From an uncultured Alteromonadaceae bacterium (lineage in GTDB: Bacteria; Pseudomonadota; Gammaproteobacteria; Enterobacterales; Alteromonadaceae), in assembly GCA_938085045.1 (NCBI GenBank), contig CALKGI010000041.1, forward strand, positions 1 to 64,000: a DNA stretch of 64,000 nucleotides, in the 5' to 3' direction. Shown piece after piece: positions 25,448 to 35,245 of this stretch. The position numbers and the translations under genes were made by a program. The notes under the pieces are model-generated. The model made no database searches, was not told where the DNA came from, and saw only the letters and a program-made list of their open reading frames with translations. Each line of letters starts with the position of its first letter. Position 1 is the first letter of the stretch.

Positions 25448-26737
25448 ATGACGAATAAAAAACCCCGAATCTTACTCGTTGACGACGAAGTCGCCATCAC
25501 CCGTGCGCTGGAGCGTATTTTACGGCTCGAATACCAAGTGACCAGCTGTAACAATCCCGAAGAAGCAATCGAACAATTGTGCTCACATGCGTATGCTGTG
25601 ATAGTTTCAGATATGCGCATGCCAAAAATGGACGGGGCAACCCTGTTGACTCAAGCCACAGCCCTTAAACCCGATACAGTTCGAATCTTACTAACCGGAC
25701 ACAGTGACCTTAACGACACGATTCGTGCCGTTAACGAAGGCCACATTTTTAGTTATATCAGTAAACCCTGGGACAATGAGCAACTTAAGCTAACCCTACG
25801 TAACGCCGCAGACAGCTACCAAATGAAACAAAGACTCAACCAATTAAACGTCAAACTAATCGAACAAAATGAACTCTTACAAGAGGCCAATCAAAACCTT
25901 GAAGGCAAAGTCGTCAAGCGCACCTGCGCACTGCAACACAGCAACGAAAAACTGATAAAAGCCGCACAAAAACAGCGCAACCTGTTTCAAAGCCTACTCG
26001 ACATGGTCAATGCCATCATCAACGACCGAGTGCACAATGAATCTGGCCACAACAAACGCGTCGCCTTTCAATCTCGTTTACTGGCAGAGTCGCTACAACT
26101 CGACAAAGCCCAGTGCACCCGCATATATCTGGCGGCATTAATGGCCGACCTAGGCAAAGTCGCCATCAGTGACGAATTGATCCAACAATCAGAGCAACAA
26201 CTCGATTCTGCGCAATTTCATACCTATCAACAACATGTTGTTAAAGGTGCACAATTGCTCAGTACCTTGCAAAACCTTGAGCCAGTTGCACAAATCATCA
26301 AACACCAAAATGAACATTATTATGGTGGTGGATTTCCGGGCAAATTAAAGAAAAAAGACATCCCAATCGGCTCACGTATTATACTCATAGCCAAAGATTA
26401 CGACCGCTTGCTGCTAGGACTCAAACACAACAAAAAACTTAGCCCAGTCGAAGCTCAACACCACCTAACACAACAAAGCAATCATCTTTATGACCCTGAA
26501 TTAGTCAAAGCCTTTATATTGATACTCAAAGAACTACCCACCATGGACACCAACGGATTCGATTACGCAGTAACTTCAAACTTACTAAGTGTCGGTACCG
26601 TGTTGGCGCAAGATATACACAATGAAAATGGCAGTCTATTTTTGACCAAAGGTTCACTAATGAACGAACAACTGCTACAAAGCGTTAAAAATTACGAAAA
26701 CAAGCACAATCACCGATTTACTTTTTATATCTATTAA
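25448..26737 (+). CDS. Response regulator with degenerate HD-GYP-like domain
   Basis: 429 residues: REC (~8-125; LLVDDEVA, D in IVSDMRMPKMDG, T in ILLTGHSD, K in ISKPW), a coiled coil (~130-180), then an HD-GYP fold (~190-330). The HD-GYP hallmarks are altered. The HD pair reads MADLGK instead of LHDIGK, and the GYP region reads NEHYYGGGFPGKL instead of HExxDGSGYPxGL, although the later IPIGSRIILIAKDYDRL is well kept. Loss of the first metal ligand suggests weak or no c-di-GMP phosphodiesterase activity. A good AAAAGGG site precedes the ATG. It is the first gene of a three-gene signalling operon with two histidine kinases. Confidence 0.87.
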   Translation: MTNKKPRILLVDDEVAITRALERILRLEYQVTSCNNPEEAIEQLCSHAYAVIVSDMRMPKMDGATLLTQATALKPDTVRILLTGHSDLNDTIRAVNEGHIFSYISKPWDNEQLKLTLRNAADSYQMKQRLNQLNVKLIEQNELLQEANQNLEGKVVKRTCALQHSNEKLIKAAQKQRNLFQSLLDMVNAIINDRVHNESGHNKRVAFQSRLLAESLQLDKAQCTRIYLAALMADLGKVAISDELIQQSEQQLDSAQFHTYQQHVVKGAQLLSTLQNLEPVAQIIKHQNEHYYGGGFPGKLKKKDIPIGSRIILIAKDYDRLLLGLKHNKKLSPVEAQHHLTQQSNHLYDPELVKAFILILKELPTMDTNGFDYAVTSNLLSVGTVLAQDIHNENGSLFLTKGSLMNEQLLQSVKNYENKHNHRFTFYIY

Positions 26738-26766
26738 GCAAAATTCATTGCAAATTGCGAGGCATA

Positions 26767-28440
26767 ATGATGAAAACATCCCGCTACATTCAATTGCTGG
26801 TATTAATAAGTCTCATTGCGGGGGCGTTTTCATACGTCTTAATTGATAGCCATTTTGAACAGTTAAATGCAACGCAGATAAAACTAATAGTACTCGCCCT
26901 TGTTGGCTTGTTTATTACGAGTATCTTGTGGCTTAAAATAGTCATGCTCAAACCGCTCGAACAACTGGCCGAATTAACCTGTAAAAACCCCAACACCTAC
27001 CTAATGAAAAACCTTGTGGTCACACAAGGGCCACTGGAAATTCAACAACTCACCAACAGCTTCAAACAAATGCACCAATGCGTTGCCCTAGAAATGGCCG
27101 CTACATTCAAAGCACAAGCATCGCAACAACGAGCAAAGGCTCGCTTAAAAGCCCTAGTAGATAACGTCTCATTGTCGATAATCACCATTGATGTCAACGG
27201 TAAAATTAAAGGATTCAACCACGCAACACCTAACTTGTTTGCCTTATCTGATGAGCAACTGCAAGGCGCACAGATCACCGAATTGCTACCAACCCTCAAT
27301 ATCAATGGAGGATTGTTCAAACAGATGCTCAATGCCGGGGTCGACATAGAACTTGATGCGATAGTGAACAACAAAACAAAACCAGTAGAATTAAGCTGTG
27401 CAGAGTTTAATTACACAATAGACCAACAAAATATACGCCAATTCAGTTTAATACTTCACGATATCAGCCATCGAAAAAAGAATGAAGAACGGCTAAAAAA
27501 ACTTAACCAACGCCTAATCAGCACCTCGCGTCAGGCAGGTATCGCCGAAATAGCCACCTCTATATTGCACAGTGTTGGCAACGTACTCAATTCGGTCAAC
27601 ACCTCGGTATCGATGCTCCAACAGGCGCTAATGAAAAGCAAAATCGAAGGCATTCAAAAGACCGCCCAAATGTTAAACGAACAAGGCATTGAACTGTTTC
27701 AAACCGGCGGCAAAGGCCCTCAGCTAATCGAATACTTACAAGCCATCTTCGAACAGCTCGAACAAGACAAACACACAAACCTAGATGAAGTGGCATCGTT
27801 GAAACAAAACGTCAACCACATCGCCGAAATTGTCAGCGCCCAACAAAAATTTGCTGGCCAATCTGGGCTGCTCGAAAACGTCAATATCAGCGAGCTTATC
27901 GAAGAAGCCCTCAACATAAATGTAGTGTCACTTGAAAATAATCAGGTGGAGGTTGAGCGATGTTATTCTCGTGAGATAGAAATCAACGGTGACCGTTCCA
28001 AAATAGTGCTTATACTGGTTAATCTCGTACGCAATGCCAGCGAAGCCATGATAGCCAACCAAGACAGAACCGCCAAAATAACCCTAGAGGTCGACGTTAT
28101 GCAACATGACATCTCCATCAGTGTAAAAGACAACGGTTATGGCATCAGCGAAGAAAACATGAGCAATATGTTCCGCTATGGTTTTACCACCAAACAAGAT
28201 GGTCATGGGTTTGGCTTGCACAGCTGTGCACTAGCCGCCAAAGAGATGCATGGCACTTTAAGTGTTCACAGCGATGGCCCAAATCAGGGGTCTTTATTCA
28301 TGTTAACGCTGCCATTAGACCCAAGTGCCAAAGAGGCTGATGACATCGCCACCACACTTGCGCCACAATCGCTAAACAACACATTCGATACCCAAGCCTC
28401 AGAAATAAAGGACTCAGAACCAAAGGAGACACTGCAATAA
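26767..28440 (+). CDS. Membrane sensor histidine kinase with PAS domain
   Basis: 557 residues from the ATG at 26767, preceded by GAGG; an upstream TTG at 26755 is less likely. Two N-terminal transmembrane helices (~6-26 and ~34-54) enclose almost no periplasmic loop. A HAMP-like linker, a coiled coil and a PAS domain (~135-235, SIITIDVNGKIKGFNHATPNLF) follow. The phospho-acceptor motif is of the less common kind, AGIAEIATSILHSVGNVLNSVNTSV (His ~266), known from a kinase subgroup with ATGVLHNVGNxLNS. HATPase_c (~385-520) shows LVNLVRNASEAM, VKDNGYGIS, FRYGFTTKQDGHGFGLHSCALAAKEM. Its stop overlaps the next gene (TAATG). It lies 29 bp after the HD-GYP-like regulator. Confidence 0.9.
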   Translation: MMKTSRYIQLLVLISLIAGAFSYVLIDSHFEQLNATQIKLIVLALVGLFITSILWLKIVMLKPLEQLAELTCKNPNTYLMKNLVVTQGPLEIQQLTNSFKQMHQCVALEMAATFKAQASQQRAKARLKALVDNVSLSIITIDVNGKIKGFNHATPNLFALSDEQLQGAQITELLPTLNINGGLFKQMLNAGVDIELDAIVNNKTKPVELSCAEFNYTIDQQNIRQFSLILHDISHRKKNEERLKKLNQRLISTSRQAGIAEIATSILHSVGNVLNSVNTSVSMLQQALMKSKIEGIQKTAQMLNEQGIELFQTGGKGPQLIEYLQAIFEQLEQDKHTNLDEVASLKQNVNHIAEIVSAQQKFAGQSGLLENVNISELIEEALNINVVSLENNQVEVERCYSREIEINGDRSKIVLILVNLVRNASEAMIANQDRTAKITLEVDVMQHDISISVKDNGYGISEENMSNMFRYGFTTKQDGHGFGLHSCALAAKEMHGTLSVHSDGPNQGSLFMLTLPLDPSAKEADDIATTLAPQSLNNTFDTQASEIKDSEPKETLQ

Positions 28441-29891
28441 TGAATAAAATTCAACTCGAAAACCGGCGAATATTGATTGTCGACGACACTCATTCGATTC
28501 ACCAAGATTTTGAAAAAATTCTGCTAGTGCAAAACACCACAAACCTCGATGAAATGGAAGCTATGCTGTTTGGTCAGGGGTTATCTGAACCCGAATTTGA
28601 GAGCATTGAATTTGAACTCGACTCCGCCTTTCAAGGCGCCCAAGCACTAGATAAAGTCAAACAAGCGATGGTTGAAGAGCGCCCCTACGCACTGGCCTTT
28701 GTCGATGTAAGAATGCCGCCCGGCTGGGATGGAATACAAACCATAGAATACCTGTGGCAAGTCGACCCCGACCTACAAATTGTTATTTGTACTGCCTATT
28801 CAGACTACTCTTGGCAAGAAACTTTTGCACGCTTGGGCAACAGCGACCACCTTCTGATACTAAAAAAACCGTTTGAAAACATAGAAGTATTACAAATCGC
28901 CAATGCTCTAGTTCACAAATGGAATTCTACCTTTCAAGCCAAAATGAAAATGGCCGAAATGGAACAACTGGTACACCAACGCACCGAAAAAATAGCCCAT
29001 CAAAACATCGAACTCGAAAACCAAATCGACCAACTCAACCAAACTCGGGCGCAACTGATCCAATCAGAAAAGCTCGCCTCAATAGGCCAACTGGCCGCAG
29101 GTATTGCCCACGAAATTAACAACCCACTCGGTTATATTCATTCAAACCTAGACGTATTATCGAGTTACATTAGCGGCATAAAAAAGCTGTGGACAGCCAA
29201 CGACCAACTGCTCGAAAACGTCAAAAAAACCAGCACCGACAACCCCGAACTCAATACTCAAATGCTCAAGCTAACCCAATTGAAAAAAAAGCTCGATATA
29301 GATTACATCTTCGATGACATGCCCGAACTTATCAATGAGGCCTTATCTGGCACCGCCAGAGTCAAAGAAATAGTGGCTGACTTAAAAGACTATTCCCACA
29401 TGAACCAGCAAAACATGGCCTTAGAAGACATCAACCAACTGATAGAACAAGCCATCAACATCTCAAATAACGAAACCAAATATCACCTCGGCATCATTAA
29501 AGACTTTGTGACCTTGCCACCAGTACCTTGCTTGCGCAGCAAACTCACTCAAGTACTGCTTAACCTATTGCTCAACGCCAGTCAGTCAATCGAAAAAGAC
29601 GGACAAGTCACCATAACGACTCGCAGCGCACAGGGTTACATTTACATAGGAGTTAAAGACAACGGCTGCGGGATAAAAGAAGATTTGTTAGATAAGATAT
29701 TTGACCCGTTTTTTACCACAAAAGAAATCGGCACTGGCACAGGTCTGGGGTTACACATATCACACACAATCGTCACCAGTCACGGCGGCACATTGAGCGT
29801 AGAATCAATAGAAGGACAAGGCACAGAATTCACCATCAGCTTGCCCATAAATAACCCCTTGTTTGAAGAATCAAGGGGTCAGACACGTTGA
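28440..29891 (+). CDS. REC-histidine kinase fusion
   Basis: 483 residues, no membrane segment. An N-terminal REC (~8-150) has an insertion of about 25 acidic residues after the first helix, the acceptor Asp in [13 protein letters not shown] (~87) and Lys in LKKPFE. A coiled coil (~165-210) precedes HisKA with His in [15 protein letters not shown] (~222) and HATPase_c (~335-465; [39 protein letters not shown]). It starts on the stop codon of the preceding kinase, so the two are translationally coupled and probably belong to one phosphorelay. The last ~14 residues, after FTISLPI, are encoded by a REP-like hairpin (29854-29879) and are probably not native to the family. Confidence 0.9.
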   Translation: MNKIQLENRRILIVDDTHSIHQDFEKILLVQNTTNLDEMEAMLFGQGLSEPEFESIEFELDSAFQGAQALDKVKQAMVEERPYALAFVDVRMPPGWDGIQTIEYLWQVDPDLQIVICTAYSDYSWQETFARLGNSDHLLILKKPFENIEVLQIANALVHKWNSTFQAKMKMAEMEQLVHQRTEKIAHQNIELENQIDQLNQTRAQLIQSEKLASIGQLAAGIAHEINNPLGYIHSNLDVLSSYISGIKKLWTANDQLLENVKKTSTDNPELNTQMLKLTQLKKKLDIDYIFDDMPELINEALSGTARVKEIVADLKDYSHMNQQNMALEDINQLIEQAINISNNETKYHLGIIKDFVTLPPVPCLRSKLTQVLLNLLLNASQSIEKDGQVTITTRSAQGYIYIGVKDNGCGIKEDLLDKIFDPFFTTKEIGTGTGLGLHISHTIVTSHGGTLSVESIEGQGTEFTISLPINNPLFEESRGQTR

Positions 29892-29935
29892 AAAGTGATA
29901 TTCCCCTTGAAAATCAATAATTTAAAATCAAGGGG
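29854..29935. repeat. Two REP-like hairpins overlapping the kinase 3' end
   Basis: ACCCCTTG (29854-29861) pairs with CAAGGGGT (29872-29879) inside the coding end of the kinase, and CCCCTTGA (29903-29910) pairs with TCAAGGGG (29928-29935) after its stop. The sequence CAAGGGGTCAGACAC also occurs in related form near the RAYT gene (46747-46762, inverted). The pair may also terminate transcription from both sides, since the symporter gene ends at 29950 on the other strand. Confidence 0.7.
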
Positions 29936-29949
29936 CCAGAGTAAACAGT

Positions 29950-31341
29950 TTATGTCTCTTTAGCCTGCTTTTTATCCGCCTCAAACTTAGCGAAATACTC
30001 TCGCGCCTTAACCATCACCTTTGGTGCCAGCAACAAAGCCGAGACCATAGTTGGAATGGCCATCATCGCATACATACCATCAATCAGGCTGATCACCGCT
30101 TTTAACGATGCGACAGCCCCAACAACAATCATCGCCAAATAGAAATAATTATAATAATGCTGACGATGTGCGCCAAAGACAAAACCGGCGCACTTAGTGC
30201 CGTAATAAGCCATGGTGAAAACCGTGCTGATGCTGAAAAACACCACACAAATCATCAAGATATAAGTACCAAAGGTTGGCATGGTTTTATCAAATGCCGC
30301 AGCGGTTAAAGTGATGCCCGAAAGCCCTGTTTGCTCGTAAACACCAGAGATCATAATCACCATAGCAGTAGCCGTACACACCAAAAGAGTGTCTATAATT
30401 GGCCCCAACATGGCCACCAAACCTTCACGAATTGGCTCTTGTGTTTTTGCGGCACCATGAGCCATAGCCTCAGTACCAATGCCTGCCTCATTAGAAAATG
30501 CCGCTCGGCGAATGCCAATGATCATCACGCCCAACAAACCGCCACCGGCTGCCTGAGCAGAAAATGCCTCGTTGACAATAGACATCAAATAACCCGGTAC
30601 TTCGCTGATATGACTGAAAATTACATACATAGCCGCGCCAAGATAAAGCACAATCATCACCGGCACAATTCTAGAAGCCACCGTACCAATGCGCTTAATA
30701 CCACCAATAACAACAGCAGCAACCACCATCATCATCACCAGACCAAATATCAGATTAAATACAAAATGATCGCCACCAGCTTCTAACAGACCGTTGGGTA
30801 TCATGATCACATCACGGGTCACTTGCAGTAACTGATTGGTTTGAAAGATAGGCAAAACACCAAACATGGCCACAATACAGAAAAACATTGCCAGTGGTTT
30901 CCACTTAGGCCCAAGCCCTTCGGTGATCACATACATCGGCCCGCCTTGCAGGTTACCCGCAGAATCTTTGCCGCGATACATTACCGCCAAAGAGCAGGTA
31001 AAAAACTTAGTCGCAATACCGACAATCGCACTGAGCCACATCCAAAAAATAGCACCCGGGCCACCCATGGCAAACGCCACAGCTACACCGGCAATATTGC
31101 CCAAACCAACGGTGCCCGCCATGGCACTGGCTAGTGCCTGAAAGTGGTTTATGTCGCCCGGCGCGTCTTTATCATCATATTTACCACGCAGAATATCGAC
31201 ACCGTGTTTGATGTAACGCAAAGGGATAAGACGAGAATAGATAAGGAAAAAACAACCGCCGCCGACCAGCAAAATCAATAATTGACTGCCCCAGGCCCAG
31301 TTGCCAAAAGCCACTGCTGCGGCTTCAAAGTTTGCTAACAT
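29950..31341 (-). CDS. Sodium:alanine/glycine symporter (AGCS family)
   Basis: 463 residues, about 10-11 transmembrane helices, typical length for the alanine-or-glycine:cation symporter family. Family signatures: FQALASAMAGTVGLGNIAGVAVAFAMGGPGAIFWMW near residues 67-103, FFTCSLAVMYRG, GGPMYVITEGLG, RRAAFSNEAGIGTEAMAHGAAKTQEPIREGLVAMLGPIIDTLLVCTATAMVI. It imports alanine or glycine with Na+, as expected for a marine bacterium. It is monocistronic: ATG preceded by GGAACA, with 146 bp between it and pyrE upstream. The 3' end abuts the REP-like hairpins of the opposing kinase gene. Confidence 0.95.
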   Translation of the reverse strand: MLANFEAAAVAFGNWAWGSQLLILLVGGGCFFLIYSRLIPLRYIKHGVDILRGKYDDKDAPGDINHFQALASAMAGTVGLGNIAGVAVAFAMGGPGAIFWMWLSAIVGIATKFFTCSLAVMYRGKDSAGNLQGGPMYVITEGLGPKWKPLAMFFCIVAMFGVLPIFQTNQLLQVTRDVIMIPNGLLEAGGDHFVFNLIFGLVMMMVVAAVVIGGIKRIGTVASRIVPVMIVLYLGAAMYVIFSHISEVPGYLMSIVNEAFSAQAAGGGLLGVMIIGIRRAAFSNEAGIGTEAMAHGAAKTQEPIREGLVAMLGPIIDTLLVCTATAMVIMISGVYEQTGLSGITLTAAAFDKTMPTFGTYILMICVVFFSISTVFTMAYYGTKCAGFVFGAHRQHYYNYFYLAMIVVGAVASLKAVISLIDGMYAMMAIPTMVSALLLAPKVMVKAREYFAKFEADKKQAKET

Positions 31342-31487
31342 GATGTGTTCCGTTATTTATTATAGTTGGTTTGCTTTGACTCACTACAACACAAATTGTT
31401 GATGGTGTCGAGCGTGGGGGGAAGGTGGGAGAGGTAAATAGCAAGCTCATAGTGGACTTGCTATTTACTGGTTAGGCGTATTGTGAA

Positions 31488-32129
31488 TTAAACGCCATAA
31501 GCCTGACGATAGGCGTTAACACTATCAAGATGTGCAGCCATTTCAGGCTTATCTTGTAGGTAACTAACGAGATCTTTCAAGGTAACAATCGAAATCACCT
31601 TGGTATTAAAATCACGTTCAACTTCTTGAATAGCCGAAAGCTCAGCCTTGCCTTTTTCTTGACGGTCTAGCGCAATCAACACACCAGACAAATCAGCGCC
31701 TTGAGCCGCAATGATCTCCATAGATTCACGAATAGCTGTGCCTGCGGTGATCACATCGTCCACCAACATGATTTTGCCTTTAAGTGGTGAGCCGACCAAA
31801 GTACCACCTTCGCCATGCGCCTTTTTCTCTTTGCGGTTAAAGCAATAAGGCATATCGATGTCGTGATGATCTGCCAATGCTACCGCCGTAGTGGTTGCGA
31901 TTGGAATGCCCTTATAAGCCGGACCAAACAACACATCAAACTCAATGTTAGAATCGGTTAACGCCGCAGCATAAAAACGGCCCAAACGTGCCAAGTCGCG
32001 ACCGGTATTAAACAACCCAGCATTAAAAAAATATGGGCTAACACGACCAGACTTAAGCGTAAACTCACCAAACTTAAGCACCTGTTTGGCCAATGCAAAT
32101 TCAATAAACTCTTTTTGATAATCTTTCAT
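31488..32129 (-). CDS. pyrE: Orotate phosphoribosyltransferase
   Basis: 213 residues, the same length as E. coli PyrE. It converts orotate and PRPP to orotidine 5'-monophosphate in pyrimidine synthesis. Visible signatures: [33 protein letters not shown] at the N-terminus, [29 protein letters not shown] (catalytic flexible loop with Lys/His) and the PRPP-binding motif [17 protein letters not shown]. It follows rph with a 9-bp gap on the same strand, the conserved enterobacterial-type rph-pyrE arrangement. I saw no obvious pyrimidine-responsive attenuator hairpin in that short gap. Confidence 0.97.
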   Translation of the reverse strand: MKDYQKEFIEFALAKQVLKFGEFTLKSGRVSPYFFNAGLFNTGRDLARLGRFYAAALTDSNIEFDVLFGPAYKGIPIATTTAVALADHHDIDMPYCFNRKEKKAHGEGGTLVGSPLKGKIMLVDDVITAGTAIRESMEIIAAQGADLSGVLIALDRQEKGKAELSAIQEVERDFNTKVISIVTLKDLVSYLQDKPEMAAHLDSVNAYRQAYGV

Positions 32130-32138
32130 CGATTCGCC

Positions 32139-32852
32139 CTATGCAAGCGCTTGCTTTTGTATTTCAATCACTTCGCGCAATGCGTGTTTAGACACTTCCA
32201 TCATTTGCGTCAACTCGTCAGGCGTGAACGGTTCGCCCTCTGCGGTGCCCTGAATTTCAATGAAAGAACCGTTTTCAGTCATTACAACGTTCATATCTGT
32301 CTCAGCTTCAGAATCTTCAAGATATTCTAAATCGGCAATCACTTCACCTTTATAAACACCAACCGAAACCGCCGCAATCAACTGTTTTAACGGGTTAGTT
32401 TTAATGGTGCCTTTATTGCGCATATGCGTTAACGCATCAACCAAAGCCACACAAGCACCAGTGATAGAAGCAGTACGTGTGCCACCATCGGCTTGAATCA
32501 CATCACAATCAACCGAGATAGTATTTTCGCCTAACGCCTTCAAATCAACAGCGGCACGTAGTGAACGTGCGATAAGTCGTTGAATCTCCATAGTACGACC
32601 GCCTTGCTTGCCACGGGCCGCTTCACGGTTCATACGCGTATGGGTAGAACGAGGTAACATGCCGTATTCAGCAGTAACCCAGCCTTGGCCTTTGCCTTTC
32701 ATAAAGCGCGGAACCCCTTCATCGACAGAGGCAGTGCACAGCACTTTGGTATCGCCAAACTCAACCAAAACCGACCCTTCGGCGTGTTTGGTGTAGTTAC
32801 GAGTAATAGTAACAGGACGGATTTGGTTGGCAGTTCTTCCACTTGGACGCAT
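32139..32852 (-). CDS. rph: Ribonuclease PH
   Basis: A phosphorolytic 3'-5' exoribonuclease that trims tRNA 3' ends. 237 residues from the ATG at 32852, which matches the family N-terminus [43 protein letters not shown]; a further in-frame ATG at 32864 adds four residues and is less likely. Also seen: [44 protein letters not shown] (phosphate-binding Arg region), [20 protein letters not shown] and [18 protein letters not shown] (catalytic Asp residues). First gene of the rph-pyrE pair, divergent from yicC. Confidence 0.97.
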   Translation of the reverse strand: MRPSGRTANQIRPVTITRNYTKHAEGSVLVEFGDTKVLCTASVDEGVPRFMKGKGQGWVTAEYGMLPRSTHTRMNREAARGKQGGRTMEIQRLIARSLRAAVDLKALGENTISVDCDVIQADGGTRTASITGACVALVDALTHMRNKGTIKTNPLKQLIAAVSVGVYKGEVIADLEYLEDSEAETDMNVVMTENGSFIEIQGTAEGEPFTPDELTQMMEVSKHALREVIEIQKQALA

Positions 32853-32909
32853 AGAAATTCTCATTACGAAAAAAAATTCCGGCTATTATAACCGCTTCTG
32901 ACACAAGAT

Positions 32910-32939
32910 TTAACAAATTGCTGATGGTTATTGTATAAT
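32910..32939 (+). promoter_or_regulatory. Probable sigma-70 promoter of yicC
   Basis: A consensus -10 box TATAAT at 32934-32939 and a -35-like TTAACA at 32910-32915 are separated by 18 bp, 33 bp upstream of the yicC start codon. The divergent rph start is 58 bp away on the other side. Assigned by sequence match only. Confidence 0.55.
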
Positions 32940-32971
32940 TTGGCCAAAGTGAGCCTAACAGGTAAAAATCA

Positions 32972-33835
32972 ATGATCTACAGCATGACCGCGTATGCCCG
33001 AAACGAACAAAAAAGTGACACCGGCACCGCCGTATGGGAAATTCGTTCCGTCAACCAGCGATATCTCGAAACCTTTATCCGCCTACCAGAGCAATTTCGC
33101 TCACTTGAGCCAATAATACGCGAACGTCTACGAAAACAACTGCAACGTGGTAAAGTAGAAGTCAACATGCGCTTTAATGCCAACCCAGCATCAGCCAGCG
33201 GCCAGCAAATAAACCAAACCCTAGCCAAACAAGTCATAGATAACGCCAAATGGGTTGCTGAGGCTGCTGGCAGCGGCGAAATAAACCCACTAGACGTACT
33301 CAAATGGCCAGGCGTGATGGAAGCTGAAGAGTCTGACATGGACGCACTAAACGCCGAATTAATGACAGGCTTCGACCAACTGCTCACCGACTTCATTCAG
33401 GCCCGAGCCGACGAAGGCGAAAACCTAAAAGGCATGATCGTGCAGCGATTAGACGCTATCACCGAACAAGCAGTGATTGTGACAGACGTATTGCCCGAAG
33501 CGCTTAAATGGCAAAAGCAGAGATTGCACACCCGCCTAGAAGAAATCAAAACCGACCTTGATCCGGCCAGAATGGAACAAGAAATGGTCTTTTTAGCGCA
33601 AAAATCTGATGTAGCCGAAGAACTCGACCGCTTGGATTCACACGTAAAAGAAACCAACAAAATCCTCAAAAAAGGCGGCGCCTGCGGCAGACGTTTAGAC
33701 TTTATGATGCAAGAGTTTAATCGCGAAGCTAATACCTTAGGTTCTAAATCTATTACTGCTGATATTACCAATGCAGCGGTTGAATTAAAGGTGCTCATAG
33801 AGCAGATGCGGGAACAGATTCAGAATATAGAATAA
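32972..33835 (+). CDS. yicC: YicC family endoribonuclease
   Basis: 287 residues, identical in length to E. coli YicC. Family signatures: MIYSMTAYARNEQKSDTGTAVWEIRSVNQRYLETFIRLPEQFRSLEP at the N-terminus (YicC_N), RERLRKQLQRGKVEVNMRF, DVLKWPGVM, and the C-terminal DUF1732 part with RLDSHVKETNKILKKGGACGRRLDFMMQEFNREANTLGSKS. The family has been described as an endoribonuclease involved in small-RNA and mRNA turnover. It is divergent from rph, the usual gammaproteobacterial context. RBS AGGT lies about 10 nt before the ATG. Confidence 0.95.
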   Translation: MIYSMTAYARNEQKSDTGTAVWEIRSVNQRYLETFIRLPEQFRSLEPIIRERLRKQLQRGKVEVNMRFNANPASASGQQINQTLAKQVIDNAKWVAEAAGSGEINPLDVLKWPGVMEAEESDMDALNAELMTGFDQLLTDFIQARADEGENLKGMIVQRLDAITEQAVIVTDVLPEALKWQKQRLHTRLEEIKTDLDPARMEQEMVFLAQKSDVAEELDRLDSHVKETNKILKKGGACGRRLDFMMQEFNREANTLGSKSITADITNAAVELKVLIEQMREQIQNIE

Positions 33836-33951
33836 AACATGCTTCACCATCTTTCCTAAGCAAAAAGGCAGCCGCACCAAATGTATGAGGAGCACTGCCT
33901 TCACCATAATTGCTATAAACGACCCTTTCCTTGTCTACCAAAGGAAAAACC

Positions 33952-34512
33952 ATGCAGTTTCTCGAAAGTAGCGCTTTAGGCCTACGCAGCGCTTTTTATG
34001 AGCTGTCGAGTCCCCACAAAAAGCTGAATTTTTTGATTTTTCCTATGATCCACATAGGCGCTCCACAGTTATATGCCAACATCAATCAAAGACTCGACGC
34101 TTGTGACAATGTGGTATACGAGGGAGTAAAATCGACAAAAAGTTGGTTTTTAGTTCAATCATATAAAATGGTTGTCAAACGAAAATCACTAGGTTTGGTC
34201 TCGCAACGCAGTGCTCTGTCGCTACAAAACCGAGGCCTTAACCTCATTCATGGTGATACCACTGCCGAAGCCTTTTACGAATCGTGGAGAAAAATACCCT
34301 GGTACTTTCGTCAACTCGTCTTGCTGCTGTCTCCACTTTATGGCTGTTGGCGCTATTTGACCGCCACTCGGCAGTCACTGACCAAAGGGCACACTGTAGA
34401 CAGTCTGCCAGAATCAAAAGAATATGTAGACGACCAAGCGGCTGAAGCTGTTCACCAAGCAATACTAAAAGACAGGGATAATGTATTACTCGAAGTATTA
34501 AAAACCATATAG
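33952..34512 (+). CDS. TraB/GumN-like protein, probably frameshifted
   Basis: 186 residues from the ATG at 33952, which has an AAAGGAAAAA site; an upstream TTG at 33931 is unlikely. It has the opening of cytoplasmic TraB/GumN-like proteins: LNFLIFPMIHIGAPQLYANINQRLDACDNVVYEGVKS, then LVSQRSALSLQNRGLNLIHGDTTAEAF, a hydrophobic segment, and DRDNVLLEVLKTI before a TAG. Homologues normally go on with a strand such as V-x-V-Y-G-A-x-H. Immediately past the stop another frame reads ESNADRHQITVGVCEII, which fits that continuation in register. This points to a small indel near 34509 and a decayed 3' end. Function of the family is unsettled. An alternative reading is a genuine short protein. Confidence 0.55.
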   Translation: MQFLESSALGLRSAFYELSSPHKKLNFLIFPMIHIGAPQLYANINQRLDACDNVVYEGVKSTKSWFLVQSYKMVVKRKSLGLVSQRSALSLQNRGLNLIHGDTTAEAFYESWRKIPWYFRQLVLLLSPLYGCWRYLTATRQSLTKGHTVDSLPESKEYVDDQAAEAVHQAILKDRDNVLLEVLKTI

Positions 34513-34682
34513 AGTCAAACGCAGACCGTCACCAAATCACAGTGGGTGTATGCGAAATAATAGAAGTTAGGGTTTGTGAGGTGTGGGTTAACGACCAATT
34601 TGCCATAAAATCATGCCCATGCTCTAATGCAAACGACTGTAACAAATCAGTGCTAATAAAAAGGCAACGAAGCAATGACACC

Positions 34683-35192
34683 ATGAGCGTTAACCAGTTT
34701 TTAGAATACCTATCACAGTATCAGCTGCACCTTGGCGCTGTACTGGTAGGTATTCCTTTGTTTTGCTTGTTGCTCAACTTAACCCAAACCAAAGCTAGCG
34801 TTAGAAAACCAGTGCATTACGTCTATTCCACCGCCATATTTGCCACCGCAATTCCGGGGTTATTTGCCGGTATCATCGTCTTTTATTCATTGTTTTTTAT
34901 CAAAGCTAACCTGTTAAACAGCAACGTGATCCTCTATTTTTTGCCCATCATCAGCATGATAGCCACTTTTTTGATTGTCGGTCGCAGAGTCGGGTTTGAT
35001 ATATTGCCCGGATTTCAACGGCTTTCGGGCCTGATGATGTTATTGGGCATAATCTGTTTATTGGTCTTTTTCCTTTACCGGCTGCGTTTTATGATTGGTT
35101 TTTTCGCTTCTATCGAACAACTTTTGGTGGTTGGCGTGGTGCTCTATGTTATCGCCAAAGTAGGCCTTGCTAGATTAAAGGGGAAGAATTGA
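34683..35192 (+). CDS. Hypothetical inner-membrane protein
   Basis: 169 residues from the ATG at 34683, where the protein-like pattern begins (MSVNQFLEYLSQY); the frame is open earlier but that part looks non-native and may derive from the decayed end of the preceding gene. Four or five transmembrane helices: LGAVLVGIPLFCLLLNL (~17-33), FATAIPGLFAGIIVFYSLFFI (~55-75), VILYFLPIISMIATFLIV (~82-100), LMMLLGIICLLVFFLYRL (~118-135) and IEQLLVVGVVLYVIAKVGL (~143-162). No recognised domain. It was probably co-transcribed with the gene before it. Confidence 0.72.
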   Translation: MSVNQFLEYLSQYQLHLGAVLVGIPLFCLLLNLTQTKASVRKPVHYVYSTAIFATAIPGLFAGIIVFYSLFFIKANLLNSNVILYFLPIISMIATFLIVGRRVGFDILPGFQRLSGLMMLLGIICLLVFFLYRLRFMIGFFASIEQLLVVGVVLYVIAKVGLARLKGKN

Positions 35193-35245
35193 AAGGTGGG
35201 AAGGCCTTACTCTGGAACATAATAGGGTAATGATGAAACTAGCAC

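Noticed and set aside
30331-31141. His/Asn-rich plus-strand frames opposite the AGCS gene
   Set aside because: Shadow frames of a membrane protein gene; composition explained by the opposite strand.
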